From Ascidiaceihabitans sp039975415 (GTDB lineage: Bacteria > Pseudomonadota > Alphaproteobacteria > Rhodobacterales > Rhodobacteraceae): a DNA stretch of 64,000 nt. Where the stretch lies: assembly GCF_039975415.1 (NCBI RefSeq), contig NZ_JBDWHD010000010.1; one strand, written 5' to 3'. The notes beneath the pieces were generated by a model that saw nothing but the letters and a program-made list of their open reading frames with translations, had not been told where the DNA came from and did not search any database. Position 1 is the first letter of the stretch. Each line of letters opens with the position of its first letter. This document shows positions 23,937 through 33,621 of this stretch, piece after piece. The translations under genes and the position numbers were made by a program.

Positions 23937-26900
23937 TTACAAATCTTCGACTTCAAGCACACCCATCAGCGATTTTATGGCGCCTTTGATTTGGGGATTC
24001 ATCGGATAGTCTTGCCCCAAATCAATTTCGACTTCACCGGGCAGGCCCGCGTCCATAAGGCAAAACTGGATCGGGCCACGCCCTGCGTTCTTGGCGCCTG
24101 TTTTCGCGCCCTCCAAAACAGACGCCACTGACGCGATCGCACCGGGTTCTTCAACAAATATCTTCAACCCGATGCCTCCGACGTCTGCCACGACAGTGTC
24201 AATCGGCGAAACGGACCGTGCCAAAAGCTTTAGTTGATCACTCTCCATAGTTGCTTCTACGCCAACGATGACTTTGGCGCCCGTCACCAGATGGTCCTGC
24301 GCTTTTTCCAAAGTGTCCGAGAAAATCGTGATTTCATAACCGCCTGTCGTGTCGGACAATTGCGCAAAGGCAAAACGATTTCCGCGCGCAGACTTGCGGA
24401 TTTGAACACCTGCAACGACGCCTGCGATCTTGGCGTTTTTTGCACCTTTTCGTTCGACCGCAGCATGCACCTGATCCAGAGTTTCCACATTCTTGCGCTT
24501 TAACGCGCCCATGTAGTCGTCCAAAGGATGACCCGACAAGTAAAAGCCCACGGCCTTGAATTCTTCGCCCAACCGTTCTGCGGGCATCCAATCATCGACC
24601 GGCATCATGCGAGGTTCCGGCAGATCGTCGCCCGCTTCACCGAACAACGACACCTGATTGGAGTTCTTTTGTTCATGAATTGCAGCGGAATAGTTAACAA
24701 GTGGGTCAAGGGCGTCAAACACGCGGCGCCGGTTTTTATCAAGCGCATCAAATGCACCGGACCGGGCCAGCATTTCCAATGGTCTTTTGCCAACACGCTT
24801 TAAGTCAACGCGTCGGGCCAAATCAAACAAGGTCGCAAATGGTTTGCCGTCACGCCCTTCCACGATCAATTTCATGGCCTCGACGCCAACGTTTTTCAAC
24901 GCCCCCAGCGCATAGACCAACGCGCCATCAACGACCTTAAATGTCGCGTCAGAACGGTTCACGCAAGGCGGCACCCAAGGCAATTCCAAACGCTTGCGCA
25001 CTTCTTCAAAATACACCGCCAACTTGTCCGTCAGATGAATATCGCAGTTCATCACGCCAGCCATAAATTCCACCGGATGGTTCGCCTTCAGCCAAGCCGT
25101 TTGATAGCTGACCACCGCATAAGCCGCCGCGTGGGATTTGTTGAAACCGTAGTTGGCGAATTTCTCAAGAAGGTCGAAAACCTCTGTAGCCTTTTTCTGG
25201 TCCACTCCATTTTCCATCGCCCCCTTTTCAAACTTGGGGCGCTCTTTCGCCATTTCCTCGGCGATCTTTTTACCCATAGCGCGTCGCAGCAGGTCAGCCC
25301 CGCCAAGCGAATACCCTGCCATGACCTGCGCAATTTGCATAACCTGTTCTTGGTAAACGATAATTCCTTGGGTTTCTTCAAGGATATGGTCAATCAATGG
25401 ATGGACAGATTCGCGCGCCTTTAGCCCGTTTTTCACCTCACAATAGGTCGGAATATTTTCCATCGGGCCGGGACGATAAAGGGCCACCAAAGCCACAATA
25501 TCTTCGATACATGTCGGCTTCATGCGTTTCAGCGCGTCCATCATGCCGCTAGATTCAACCTGAAACACAGCAACAGTTTTTGCGCTGGCATACAGTTTGT
25601 AAGATGCCTCGTCATCCAACGGAATCGTGGCAATGTCGTCCACCAAACCTTCCGGTGGTTCATAAAGTTCAGTGCCGTCTGCCGCGATATGCAAGTGCCT
25701 TCCACCTGCACGGATCTGGTCCACGGCATTCTGAATGACGGTCAAGGTTTTGAGGCCCAGAAAGTCGAACTTGACCAGACCTGCCTGCTCAACCCATTTC
25801 ATGTTGAACTGCGTGGCTGGCATGTCGGATCGCGGATCTTGGTACAGCGGAACAAGCGCATCCAAAGGACGATCACCAATCACAACGCCCGCCGCGTGTG
25901 TCGATGCATTTCGCAACAAGCCTTCAACTTGTTGGCCGTACTCCAAAAGCCGCGCGACCACCTCTTCGTTGCGGGCTTCCTCGCGCAGGCGCGGCTCGTC
26001 AACCAGTGCTTTTTCGATCGAAACAGGCTTAACGCCTTCGACCGGAATTAACTTTGATAAACGGTCAACCTGTCCGTAAGGCATTTGCAAAACGCGGCCA
26101 ATATCGCGCACAGCGGCCTTCGAGAGCAAAGCACCAAAGGTAATAATCTGGCCCACTTTATCGCGGCCATATTTTTCCTGAACGTAGCGAATGACTTCTT
26201 CGCGGCGGTCCATACAAAAATCGATGTCGAAATCCGGCATGGATACACGTTCAGGGTTCAAAAACCGTTCAAAAAGAAGCTGATAGCGCAAAGGATCAAG
26301 GTCCGTGATCAACAGTGCATACGCCACCAAGGACCCCGCGCCCGACCCACGGCCAGGACCAACCGGGATGCCATTGTCTTTGGCCCATTTGATAAAATCG
26401 GCAACAATCAGAAAGTAGCCGGGGAACCCCATGCCCTCGATAATCTTCAGTTCGAAATCAAGACGGGCCTCATAATCGGCCACATCCACAGCATGAGGAA
26501 TGACTGCCAGACGTTTACGAAGTCCCTCTTCGGACTGGCGGCGCAATTCAGACACCTCGTCGTCGGCAAATTTTGGCAAAATCGGATCGCGACGATAGGC
26601 CTGGAACGCACAGCGTTTTGCGATCTCGACTGTGTTTTCCAAGGCCTCCGGCAAGTCGGCAAACAACGTCGCCATTTCGGAAGGAGATTTGAAATAATGC
26701 TGTGCGGTAAGGCGCCTGCGGCCATCTTGTTGATCAACATAAGCCCCCTCAGAGATGCAAATCAGCGCATCATGTGCCTCATACATTTTGGCATCTGGAA
26801 AATAGACATCATTTGTCGCAACCAGCGGCACATTCATCGCATAGGCCATTTCGACAAAACCACGTTCCGTCAAACGCTCTGCCTCAGGTTGGCCATCGCC

Positions 26901-27437
26901 GGGGTGACGTTGCAACTCAACATACAGGCGGTCGCCGTAGATGCCATGCAAACGGTCCATCAACTCTTGTGCTGCGGGCAGCTGTCCGCCCTGCAACAAA
27001 TGCCCCACCGGTCCTTCCGGTCCGCCTGTCAAACAGATCAGACCAGCACCATATTGCGCCAATTCATCCACAGTCACTTGCGGCAGTTGCTCCGAATTGC
27101 CAATGTATAAACACGAATTCAGCTTCATCAGATTTTCGTAGCCGGTCTCATTCTGGGCCAGCAGCACAACAGGCGCAGGGGCGCGCGGTTTTTCACCGGG
27201 GCGGGTGGCCATATACGTCACGTCGACCTGACAGCCGATGATGGGCTGCACGCCTTTGCCTGACATCGCAATGGAATATTCCAATGCGGCAAACATATTG
27301 TTGGTATCGGTCAGCGCCATGGCTGGCATACCGTGTTTCGCACATAAATCAGGCAGCTTTTTCAGCCGCAATGCCCCTTCCAGCAAAGAGTATTCGGAAT
27401 GGGTGCGAAGATGAATGAATCGGGGATCAGAAGTCAT
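23937..27437 (-). CDS. dnaE: DNA polymerase III subunit alpha
   Basis: 1166 residues, full length for replicative DnaE. It begins with the PHP domain (FIHLRTHSEYSLLEGAL, then MALTDTNNMFA), followed by the polymerase palm with the catalytic aspartates in PDFDIDFCMDRREEVI, the fingers with GPGRGSGAGSLVAY, the helix-hairpin-helix region and a C-terminal OB fold (KIAGVVAGVQIRKSARGNRFAFAQLSD). It synthesises the chromosome at the replication fork. It is the replicative DnaE1 type rather than DnaE2, judging by length and the tail after the OB fold. It is divergent from xdhA. Confidence 0.97.
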   Translation of the reverse strand: MTSDPRFIHLRTHSEYSLLEGALRLKKLPDLCAKHGMPAMALTDTNNMFAALEYSIAMSGKGVQPIIGCQVDVTYMATRPGEKPRAPAPVVLLAQNETGYENLMKLNSCLYIGNSEQLPQVTVDELAQYGAGLICLTGGPEGPVGHLLQGGQLPAAQELMDRLHGIYGDRLYVELQRHPGDGQPEAERLTERGFVEMAYAMNVPLVATNDVYFPDAKMYEAHDALICISEGAYVDQQDGRRRLTAQHYFKSPSEMATLFADLPEALENTVEIAKRCAFQAYRRDPILPKFADDEVSELRRQSEEGLRKRLAVIPHAVDVADYEARLDFELKIIEGMGFPGYFLIVADFIKWAKDNGIPVGPGRGSGAGSLVAYALLITDLDPLRYQLLFERFLNPERVSMPDFDIDFCMDRREEVIRYVQEKYGRDKVGQIITFGALLSKAAVRDIGRVLQMPYGQVDRLSKLIPVEGVKPVSIEKALVDEPRLREEARNEEVVARLLEYGQQVEGLLRNASTHAAGVVIGDRPLDALVPLYQDPRSDMPATQFNMKWVEQAGLVKFDFLGLKTLTVIQNAVDQIRAGGRHLHIAADGTELYEPPEGLVDDIATIPLDDEASYKLYASAKTVAVFQVESSGMMDALKRMKPTCIEDIVALVALYRPGPMENIPTYCEVKNGLKARESVHPLIDHILEETQGIIVYQEQVMQIAQVMAGYSLGGADLLRRAMGKKIAEEMAKERPKFEKGAMENGVDQKKATEVFDLLEKFANYGFNKSHAAAYAVVSYQTAWLKANHPVEFMAGVMNCDIHLTDKLAVYFEEVRKRLELPWVPPCVNRSDATFKVVDGALVYALGALKNVGVEAMKLIVEGRDGKPFATLFDLARRVDLKRVGKRPLEMLARSGAFDALDKNRRRVFDALDPLVNYSAAIHEQKNSNQVSLFGEAGDDLPEPRMMPVDDWMPAERLGEEFKAVGFYLSGHPLDDYMGALKRKNVETLDQVHAAVERKGAKNAKIAGVVAGVQIRKSARGNRFAFAQLSDTTGGYEITIFSDTLEKAQDHLVTGAKVIVGVEATMESDQLKLLARSVSPIDTVVADVGGIGLKIFVEEPGAIASVASVLEGAKTGAKNAGRGPIQFCLMDAGLPGEVEIDLGQDYPMNPQIKGAIKSLMGVLEVEDL

Positions 27438-27612
27438 GTCCGAACCCTAAATCAATCCACACTGCCCCGCCACACCATCTTGGACACTTCCACACAAAGA
27501 CTTGCCAAAACGTTTGCTGCTTGCAAGAGTGTCAGCAACACGCCCGTGCCGTCTACGCCACATCGACGCCGCATATAATTGGGTTTTAAGGTAGGGTGGC
27601 AGGTTATCTCAT

Positions 27613-28998
27613 ATGAATATCTCTTTTCGGCTTAACGGAAAGACGGTGCACCTTGATGACGTCGGTGCCACAACGACGCTGTTGGATTGGTTGCGCGAAG
27701 ATCAACGACTGACAGGCACAAAAGAAGGGTGCAACGAAGGGGATTGCGGGGCCTGCACTGTCATGGTGACGGATGAAGCCGGCGCAAAGGCGCTAAACGC
27801 CTGCATTTTGTTCTTGCCCCAGCTCCACGGCAAAGCAGTGCGCACCGTGGAAGGGATGGCCCACCCGGACGGCACACCGCACCCCGTGCAGCAAGCAATG
27901 ATCGATCATCACGGCAGCCAGTGCGGGTTCTGCACACCGGGGTTTATCACGTCGATGGCAACGGCGCACCTGAATGGTGACACGGATCATGACACCGCTT
28001 TGGCTGGAAACCTGTGCCGGTGCACAGGGTATGCGCCCATCATCAAGGCCGCGACGGCTGCACAATCCAGTGCAGTGCCCGCACACATGCACGACACCCT
28101 CCTTCCTTTCGCTGAAAATACTTCGGGGGGGCGCGACAGCGCGGGGGCAGAGCCCCCTACTGAACTCGCCGAATTTGCACGGTGGTACGCACAAAACCCT
28201 GAAACAACGCTGATCGCGGGGGCCACGGACGTGGGGCTTTGGGTCACAAAGCAAATGCGCGATCTGGGGCATGTGGCCTTCCTGAACCGCGTGCCTGATC
28301 TTGCCCTTTGCAAAGAAACCGACACCGACTTTCATATCGGGGCCATGGCAACACTGAGCCAATTGGACGCGATTATTGCACAAGACTTTCCGAGTTTCTC
28401 AAAGATGATCCAACGCTATGGCTCACGCCAAGTGCGCAATGCGGCAACCATCGGCGGCAACATCGCAAACGGCTCGCCTATTGGGGACGGCCCGCCTGCA
28501 TTGATCGCACTGGACGCCACATTGCATTTGCGGCGCGCAGACAAAACACGCAGCATACCGCTGGAAACCTTCTTTCTGGACTATGGCAAGCAAGATAGAG
28601 CGGCCGGAGAATTTGTGACCGGCATTACAATTCCCAAACAACCCGACCGGCTGAAGTGCTACAAATTGTCAAAACGGTTTGATCAAGACATATCCTCTGT
28701 ATGTGGCTGCCTTTGGGTCGATGTGACAAACGGCAAGGTGTCAGATGCGCGCATGGCTTATGGCGGGATGGCAGGTGTTCCCAAACGCGCCACACAAGCG
28801 GAATCAGCACTTTGCGGCAAACCTTGGACGCTGGATACGGTGCACGCAGCGATGACGGCGATGGAACAAGACTTCTCACCGCTGTCCGACGCACGCGCAT
28901 CGGCGGGATACCGAATACAAACCGCGCAAAACATGATCCTGAGATACTGGAACGAAACACAGGGTGTGCAATGCGCCTTGTCGGAGGTCCGCGCATGA
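27613..28998 (+). CDS. xdhA: Xanthine dehydrogenase small subunit (2Fe-2S and FAD)
   Basis: 461 residues. An N-terminal plant-type 2Fe-2S domain (Cys40, 45 and 48) is followed by the second cluster domain (CGFCTPGF, Cys104/107, and CRCTGY, Cys135/137), then an FAD-binding domain from about residue 185 (ETTLIAGATDVGLWVTKQ; RNAATIGGNIANGSPIGD) and a C-terminal CO-dehydrogenase flavoprotein region. It passes electrons from the molybdenum site in XdhB to NAD. The linker at about residues 164-183 is encoded by a family intergenic repeat (28102-28161). The stop overlaps the xdhB start (ATGA). Confidence 0.94.
   Translation: MNISFRLNGKTVHLDDVGATTTLLDWLREDQRLTGTKEGCNEGDCGACTVMVTDEAGAKALNACILFLPQLHGKAVRTVEGMAHPDGTPHPVQQAMIDHHGSQCGFCTPGFITSMATAHLNGDTDHDTALAGNLCRCTGYAPIIKAATAAQSSAVPAHMHDTLLPFAENTSGGRDSAGAEPPTELAEFARWYAQNPETTLIAGATDVGLWVTKQMRDLGHVAFLNRVPDLALCKETDTDFHIGAMATLSQLDAIIAQDFPSFSKMIQRYGSRQVRNAATIGGNIANGSPIGDGPPALIALDATLHLRRADKTRSIPLETFFLDYGKQDRAAGEFVTGITIPKQPDRLKCYKLSKRFDQDISSVCGCLWVDVTNGKVSDARMAYGGMAGVPKRATQAESALCGKPWTLDTVHAAMTAMEQDFSPLSDARASAGYRIQTAQNMILRYWNETQGVQCALSEVRA
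28102..28161 (+). repeat. Rhodobacteraceae-type hairpin repeat inside xdhA
   Basis: The stretch contains GCGC-GACA-GCGC and GGGGGC-AGA-GCCCCC hairpins preceded by the AAAATACTTCGGGG segment. From memory this resembles a hairpin repeat common between genes in roseobacters. Here it is in frame in the linker between the iron-sulfur and FAD domains of XdhA (about residues 164-183, reading FAENTSGGRDSAGAEPP). Its base make-up, with long G runs, differs from the flanking coding sequence. Confidence 0.55.
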
Positions 28999-31286
28999 GT
29001 GTTTCCAAACCCTTACCTCATGACGCCGCTGCCCTGCATGTGTCTGGGGCCGCACGATATGTCGATGATATTCCAACGCCTTATGGGACACTTCACTTGG
29101 CTTTTGGGATCAGTCCGGTCGCCGCTGGCACATTAAATTCCATGGATTTGGGTGCCGTGCGCGAAACACCCGGTGTTATCGCTGTCTTGACGGCGTCGGA
29201 TTTGCAGCATGACGCGGATTGTTCACCGTCCAATCATGATGAACCGCTTTTGGCCACCGACATGGTACATTACGTTGGGCAACCGATGTTTTTGGTTGTG
29301 GCGACGTCCCATCATATCGCACGCAACGCAGTGCGCCGTGCGCAAATCGACATCACCGCACGGGACCCGATTTTGACAATCGAACAGGCCCTGACAGCCA
29401 ACAGTAGGTTTGAAGACGGCCCACGGGTCTACGGCCGAGGGGACGTGGCCGGGGCACTAAATAGTGCCCACAAAACTGTGCAAGGTTCCATCAATCTGGG
29501 CGGGCAGGAACACTTTTATCTGGAAGGTCAGGCAGTCCTTGCCTTGCCCGGTGAAGACGGTGATCTGCTGATACACAGCTCGACCCAGCACCCAACAGAA
29601 ATCCAGCACAAAGTCGCGCATGCCACGGGGCAGCCCATGCACTCTGTCCGGGTTGAAACCCGGCGTATGGGCGGCGGGTTTGGTGGTAAGGAAAGCCAAG
29701 GCAATGCCTTGGCCATCGCCTGTGCCATTGCGGCACTGTACACCGGACGCCCATGCAAAATGCGCTATGACCGCGATGATGATATGACCATCACCGGCAA
29801 ACGTCATGATTTTCGCATAGATTACACCTGCGGCTTTGACGCCGACGGAACCATTCACGCCTTGGATGTTGTCCATTACACACGCTGTGGGTGGGCGCAG
29901 GATTTGTCTTTGCCCGTTGCAGATCGCGCCATGCTGCACGCAGACAATGCCTATTTCCTGCCCAATGTGCGCATCGAAAGCCACCGTCTGAAAACCAACA
30001 TGCAAAGCGCCACGGCGTTTCGCGGCTTTGGCGGCCCGCAAGGGATGTTGGGTATGGAACGCATTGTGGATCATGTGTCCCATAGTCTTGGTCTTGATCC
30101 GCTCATCGTGCGCCAGAAAAACTTTTATCCCTCCGGGGGGGATATTTCCGGCGAAAAGAAAACCACGCCATACGGCCAGCTTGTCGAGGATTGCATCGCG
30201 CAGGAATTGGTCAATGAATTAACCGCAACCTGCGCATATCAAACCCGCCGCGCCGCCGTGACCGAATGGAATGAAAAAAACGCCATCATCAAACGCGGGC
30301 TGGCCCTGACCCCTGTCAAATTTGGCATTTCATTCACATTGACCCATTTGAACCAAGCCGGTGCATTGGTGCATGTGTATCAAGACGGCTCTGTTCATCT
30401 CAATCACGGCGGCACAGAAATGGGTCAGGGCCTGTTTCAAAAAGTCGCCCAAGTTGCGGCATCCCGCTTTGGCCTGCCCTTGGATGCCATAAAAATCACC
30501 GCCACAGACACTGCAAAGGTCCCCAATACGTCTGCCACCGCAGCTTCTTCTGGCAGTGATTTGAACGGAATGGCCGTCAAAATCGCCTGTGACACACTGT
30601 GCGCCCGCATCGCGAAGCATGTCTCGGACCTTCACGGTTGCGATGTCTCTGCTGTGCGGTTTGAAAACGGACAGGTTTGTCTGCCACAGCAGAGCTACAG
30701 TTTCGCGCAGGCGGCACAAATGGCTTATCAGGCTCGCATCAGCCTATCCGCGACCGGGTTTTACAAAACCCCCGACATCCAGTGGGACCGCATCAAGGGC
30801 CAAGGCCGGCCATTTTTCTATTTTGCCTATGGCGCTGCTGTGACCGAGGTTGCGGTTGACACGTTGACTGGTGAAAACCGCATTTTGCGGACAGATATTT
30901 TGCATGATGCCGGGGCATCATTGAACCCCGCCCTCGACATCGGCCAGATCGAAGGGGGCTATGTGCAAGGGGCAGGTTGGTTGACCACCGAAGAACTGGT
31001 TTGGGATGATGCAGGGCGTTTGCGCACCCACGCACCATCCACCTATAAAATTCCTGCCTGTTCCGATCGTCCCGACATTTTCAATGTTGCGCTTTGGGAC
31101 GGGGAAAACCCTGCCGACACAATCTACAAATCCAAAGCAGTGGGTGAGCCCCCGTTCATGTTGGGCATGTCGGCCTTTTTTGCCCTAAGCGACGCCGTGG
31201 CCGCTTGCGGGACACAGTACCCAGATCTGCAGGCCCCCGCCACAGCAGAACAGGTATTTTCCGCTATCAAAAGAGCGCGGGGATGA
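28995..31286 (+). CDS. xdhB: Xanthine dehydrogenase large (molybdopterin) subunit
   Basis: 763 residues. It shows the xanthine-oxidase-type molybdenum domain: TRRMGGGFGGKESQGNA, FRGFGGPQGMLG (arginine near the substrate), TAASSGSDLNGMAV and the C-terminal KAVGEPPFMLG with the catalytic Glu. It hydroxylates hypoxanthine and xanthine to urate in the cytoplasm. The ATG at 28995 overlaps the xdhA stop and has GGAGG 7 bases before it; a longer frame from upstream has no support. It ends in an ATGA overlap with xdhC. Confidence 0.95.
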   Translation: MSVSKPLPHDAAALHVSGAARYVDDIPTPYGTLHLAFGISPVAAGTLNSMDLGAVRETPGVIAVLTASDLQHDADCSPSNHDEPLLATDMVHYVGQPMFLVVATSHHIARNAVRRAQIDITARDPILTIEQALTANSRFEDGPRVYGRGDVAGALNSAHKTVQGSINLGGQEHFYLEGQAVLALPGEDGDLLIHSSTQHPTEIQHKVAHATGQPMHSVRVETRRMGGGFGGKESQGNALAIACAIAALYTGRPCKMRYDRDDDMTITGKRHDFRIDYTCGFDADGTIHALDVVHYTRCGWAQDLSLPVADRAMLHADNAYFLPNVRIESHRLKTNMQSATAFRGFGGPQGMLGMERIVDHVSHSLGLDPLIVRQKNFYPSGGDISGEKKTTPYGQLVEDCIAQELVNELTATCAYQTRRAAVTEWNEKNAIIKRGLALTPVKFGISFTLTHLNQAGALVHVYQDGSVHLNHGGTEMGQGLFQKVAQVAASRFGLPLDAIKITATDTAKVPNTSATAASSGSDLNGMAVKIACDTLCARIAKHVSDLHGCDVSAVRFENGQVCLPQQSYSFAQAAQMAYQARISLSATGFYKTPDIQWDRIKGQGRPFFYFAYGAAVTEVAVDTLTGENRILRTDILHDAGASLNPALDIGQIEGGYVQGAGWLTTEELVWDDAGRLRTHAPSTYKIPACSDRPDIFNVALWDGENPADTIYKSKAVGEPPFMLGMSAFFALSDAVAACGTQYPDLQAPATAEQVFSAIKRARG

Positions 31287-32050
31287 CGACGATTTATGTG
31301 AGAATAGAAGCCACAAAAGGCTCGGCACCGCGCGATGCAGGCACGGTGATGGGCGTGACCGCAACAGACACAGTTGGGACAATCGGCGGCGGCGCATTGG
31401 AATTTGCATCCATCGCTTCGGCCCGCCGGATGCTACACGATGGGTCCTTTGAAGCCCGCGAAACCATTCCTCTTGGTTCCCGCCTTGGGCAATGTTGCGG
31501 CGGCGCTGTCACATTGCACTATACCCGCACGCCAACGCCTATCGACGTGACGCAGGACACTCCGCCCGTTGACGTGATGCGCACCCCAATCAAGTCCCCG
31601 TTGTGGGTTTGGGGTGCGGGTCATGTTGGGCGGTCCGTGGTGCGCACCGCATCAGCAACACAAGCCTTTGATATCACTTGGGTAGACAAGGACATCGCAC
31701 GCTTTCCCGCATCGGGTTTCAAGGCCGCACAACAGGTCCCGGCACACGATATGCCCCGTTTGGCAGCACATGCACCACAAGATGCCATGCATTTGATTTT
31801 GACCTACTCCCATGACATTGATCTGGCGCTGTGCGCGGCCTTGTCGACGCGCGGCTTTGCGTATTGCGGATTGATCGGATCAAAGACCAAATGGGCCCGT
31901 TTTCGCAAAAAGTTGCTGGCAGCGCTGGTTGACCCAGACGGCATCACTTGCCCGATTGGTGACAAAAAACTTGGCAAACATCCTGACCTGATTGCATATG
32001 GCACCGTCAAAGCCCTTTTGACCCAACTGCGCTTGGAGGCGACCGCATGA
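31283..32050 (+). CDS. xdhC: Xanthine dehydrogenase accessory protein
   Basis: 255 residues. N-terminal XdhC/CoxI domain (TKGSAPRDAGTVMGV and GTIGGGALEF) and a C-terminal Rossmann domain (WVWGAGHVGRSVVR; YCGLIGSKTKWARF). XdhC binds the molybdenum cofactor, helps its sulfuration and inserts it into XdhB. It overlaps xdhB and the ABC ATPase gene by 4 bases each, so enzyme, maturation factor and transporter form one translational unit. Confidence 0.93.
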   Translation: MTTIYVRIEATKGSAPRDAGTVMGVTATDTVGTIGGGALEFASIASARRMLHDGSFEARETIPLGSRLGQCCGGAVTLHYTRTPTPIDVTQDTPPVDVMRTPIKSPLWVWGAGHVGRSVVRTASATQAFDITWVDKDIARFPASGFKAAQQVPAHDMPRLAAHAPQDAMHLILTYSHDIDLALCAALSTRGFAYCGLIGSKTKWARFRKKLLAALVDPDGITCPIGDKKLGKHPDLIAYGTVKALLTQLRLEATA

Positions 32051-33564
32051 CCGAGACTTTGCTGCGCTTGAACGGCCTGACCAAGGCCTACCCCGGGGTC
32101 GTTGCCAATTCGGACGTCGGTTTTGACATCGGACGTGGTGAAATCCACGCCCTTTTGGGTGAAAATGGCGCCGGCAAATCGACACTGGTCAAAATGATCT
32201 ACGGTCTTGTGAAGCCGGATCACGGCACCATGCACCTGAATGGTGCCGTTTTCACGCCACCTGATCCCCGCACAGCCCGCATGGCCGGCGTAGGCATGGT
32301 GTTTCAGCATTTTTCACTGTTCGATGCGCTGACAGTTGCAGAAAACATTGCCCTTGGCATGGAAGACGCGCCGGCAATGGGGCAATTGGCGGATCGCATC
32401 ACTCAGGTGTCACAGGCTTATGGGCTGCCCTTGTCACCGGACCGGGTGGTCGGCGATTTGTCTGCAGGCGAACAGCAGCGGGTCGAGATTATCCGCTGCC
32501 TTTTGCAAGAACCCAAACTACTGATTATGGACGAGCCTACGTCTGTTTTGACCCCACAAGAGGTGTCTATTCTGTTCGAGACGCTCAACACACTGCGTGC
32601 TGAGGGAACGTCCATATTGTATATTTCGCACAAGCTGGAAGAAATCAGAACGCTGTGTGACGCCGCCACTATTTTGCGCTTGGGAAAAGTCGTCGGAAGT
32701 TGCGTTCCAGCCGAAACATCCGCGCGGGACATGGCTGAAATGATGGTCGGTGAAACGCTAAAGACGCCGCAAAGGGCATCAACGAAAGCCGGAGAGGCCG
32801 TTTTGCAGCTTTCGGGCCTGAATTTGCCCCCCGCCGCTGCGTTCGGGATGCCATTGCGGGACATTTCCCTGACCCTTCATAAAGGCGAAATTATGGGGAT
32901 CGGCGGTGTGGCGGGCAACGGGCAGGATGAACTGCTGGGCGCATTGTCAGGTGAAACCCGCGCACCGGCAGGCATGATTGAATACAAAGGGCGCGACATC
33001 GCAGCACTTGGCCCCAATGCCCGGCGCAAAATTGGTTTGCTGGCGGCACCCGAAGAACGATTGGGCCACGCCGCGGCCCCCGATATGTCGCTGATTGAAA
33101 ATGCGATGCTGACGGGTGCTACGCGTGAAAACCTTGACCGAAATGGTCTGTTGAATTGGTCCGCAGCCCGTGGGTTTGCCGAACGCATCATCGAGGCCTT
33201 CGATGTGCGCACCCCCAGCTCAGGCAATGCAGCACGGTCTTTGTCGGGCGGGAATTTGCAAAAATTCGTCATCGGGCGCGAGGTCTTGCAGCGCCCTGAT
33301 GTTTTGGTGGTGAACCAGCCGACTTGGGGCGTGGACGCCTCTGCCGCCGCCGCAATTCGTCAGGCCCTGTTGGATTTGGCAGAAGGTGGTGCCGCAGTGA
33401 TTGTCATTTCACAGGATTTGGACGAGCTGATGGAAATCTCGGACAGATTTGCTGCATTGAACGAAGGCCGCCTGAGCCAACCGCGCCCGGCTGCGGGGCT
33501 GACTGTGGACGAGATCGGTTTGATGATGGGTGGTGCCCATGGGATGGAGGTTGCTCATGGTTGA
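32047..33564 (+). CDS. ABC transporter ATPase of BMP/nucleoside type (NupA/YufO-like)
   Basis: 505 residues with two ATPase halves, as in sugar- and nucleoside-type ABC importers. First half: Walker A GENGAGKST (38-46) and signature LSAGEQQRVEI. Second half: GVAGNGQDELLGAL, degenerate as usual in these proteins, and signature LSGGNLQKF. It powers uptake with the two permeases downstream and the BMP-family binding protein. Its start overlaps xdhC, which ties the transporter to purine oxidation. Confidence 0.92.
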   Translation: MTETLLRLNGLTKAYPGVVANSDVGFDIGRGEIHALLGENGAGKSTLVKMIYGLVKPDHGTMHLNGAVFTPPDPRTARMAGVGMVFQHFSLFDALTVAENIALGMEDAPAMGQLADRITQVSQAYGLPLSPDRVVGDLSAGEQQRVEIIRCLLQEPKLLIMDEPTSVLTPQEVSILFETLNTLRAEGTSILYISHKLEEIRTLCDAATILRLGKVVGSCVPAETSARDMAEMMVGETLKTPQRASTKAGEAVLQLSGLNLPPAAAFGMPLRDISLTLHKGEIMGIGGVAGNGQDELLGALSGETRAPAGMIEYKGRDIAALGPNARRKIGLLAAPEERLGHAAAPDMSLIENAMLTGATRENLDRNGLLNWSAARGFAERIIEAFDVRTPSSGNAARSLSGGNLQKFVIGREVLQRPDVLVVNQPTWGVDASAAAAIRQALLDLAEGGAAVIVISQDLDELMEISDRFAALNEGRLSQPRPAAGLTVDEIGLMMGGAHGMEVAHG

Positions 33565-33568
33565 GAAT

Positions 33569-33590
33569 GCGGGAGCCTCCGGCGGAGGTT
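33569..33590 (+). repeat. Second copy of the 22-base hairpin repeat
   Basis: Identical over 22 bases to 22572-22593 (core CCTCC-GGC-GGAGG hairpin). It begins just after the ATPase stop and before the permease start, inside the transporter operon, and so may partly limit read-through or stabilise the mRNA. TTTATTTGGCGAGATGAA follows, a segment that often accompanies this repeat in roseobacters. Confidence 0.55.
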
Positions 33591-33621
33591 TATTTGGCGA
33601 GATGAAGCAGGGGAATTGGGT

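Noticed and set aside
26085..27110. Long open frame on the plus strand opposite dnaE (341 residues)
   Set aside because: It is fully antisense to the conserved PHP and polymerase domains of dnaE, and its protein has no recognisable motif.
27438..27612. Purine riboswitch or other leader RNA before xdhA
   Set aside because: I see no conserved purine-riboswitch core, paired loops or terminator stem in the gap; it looks like an ordinary divergent promoter region.
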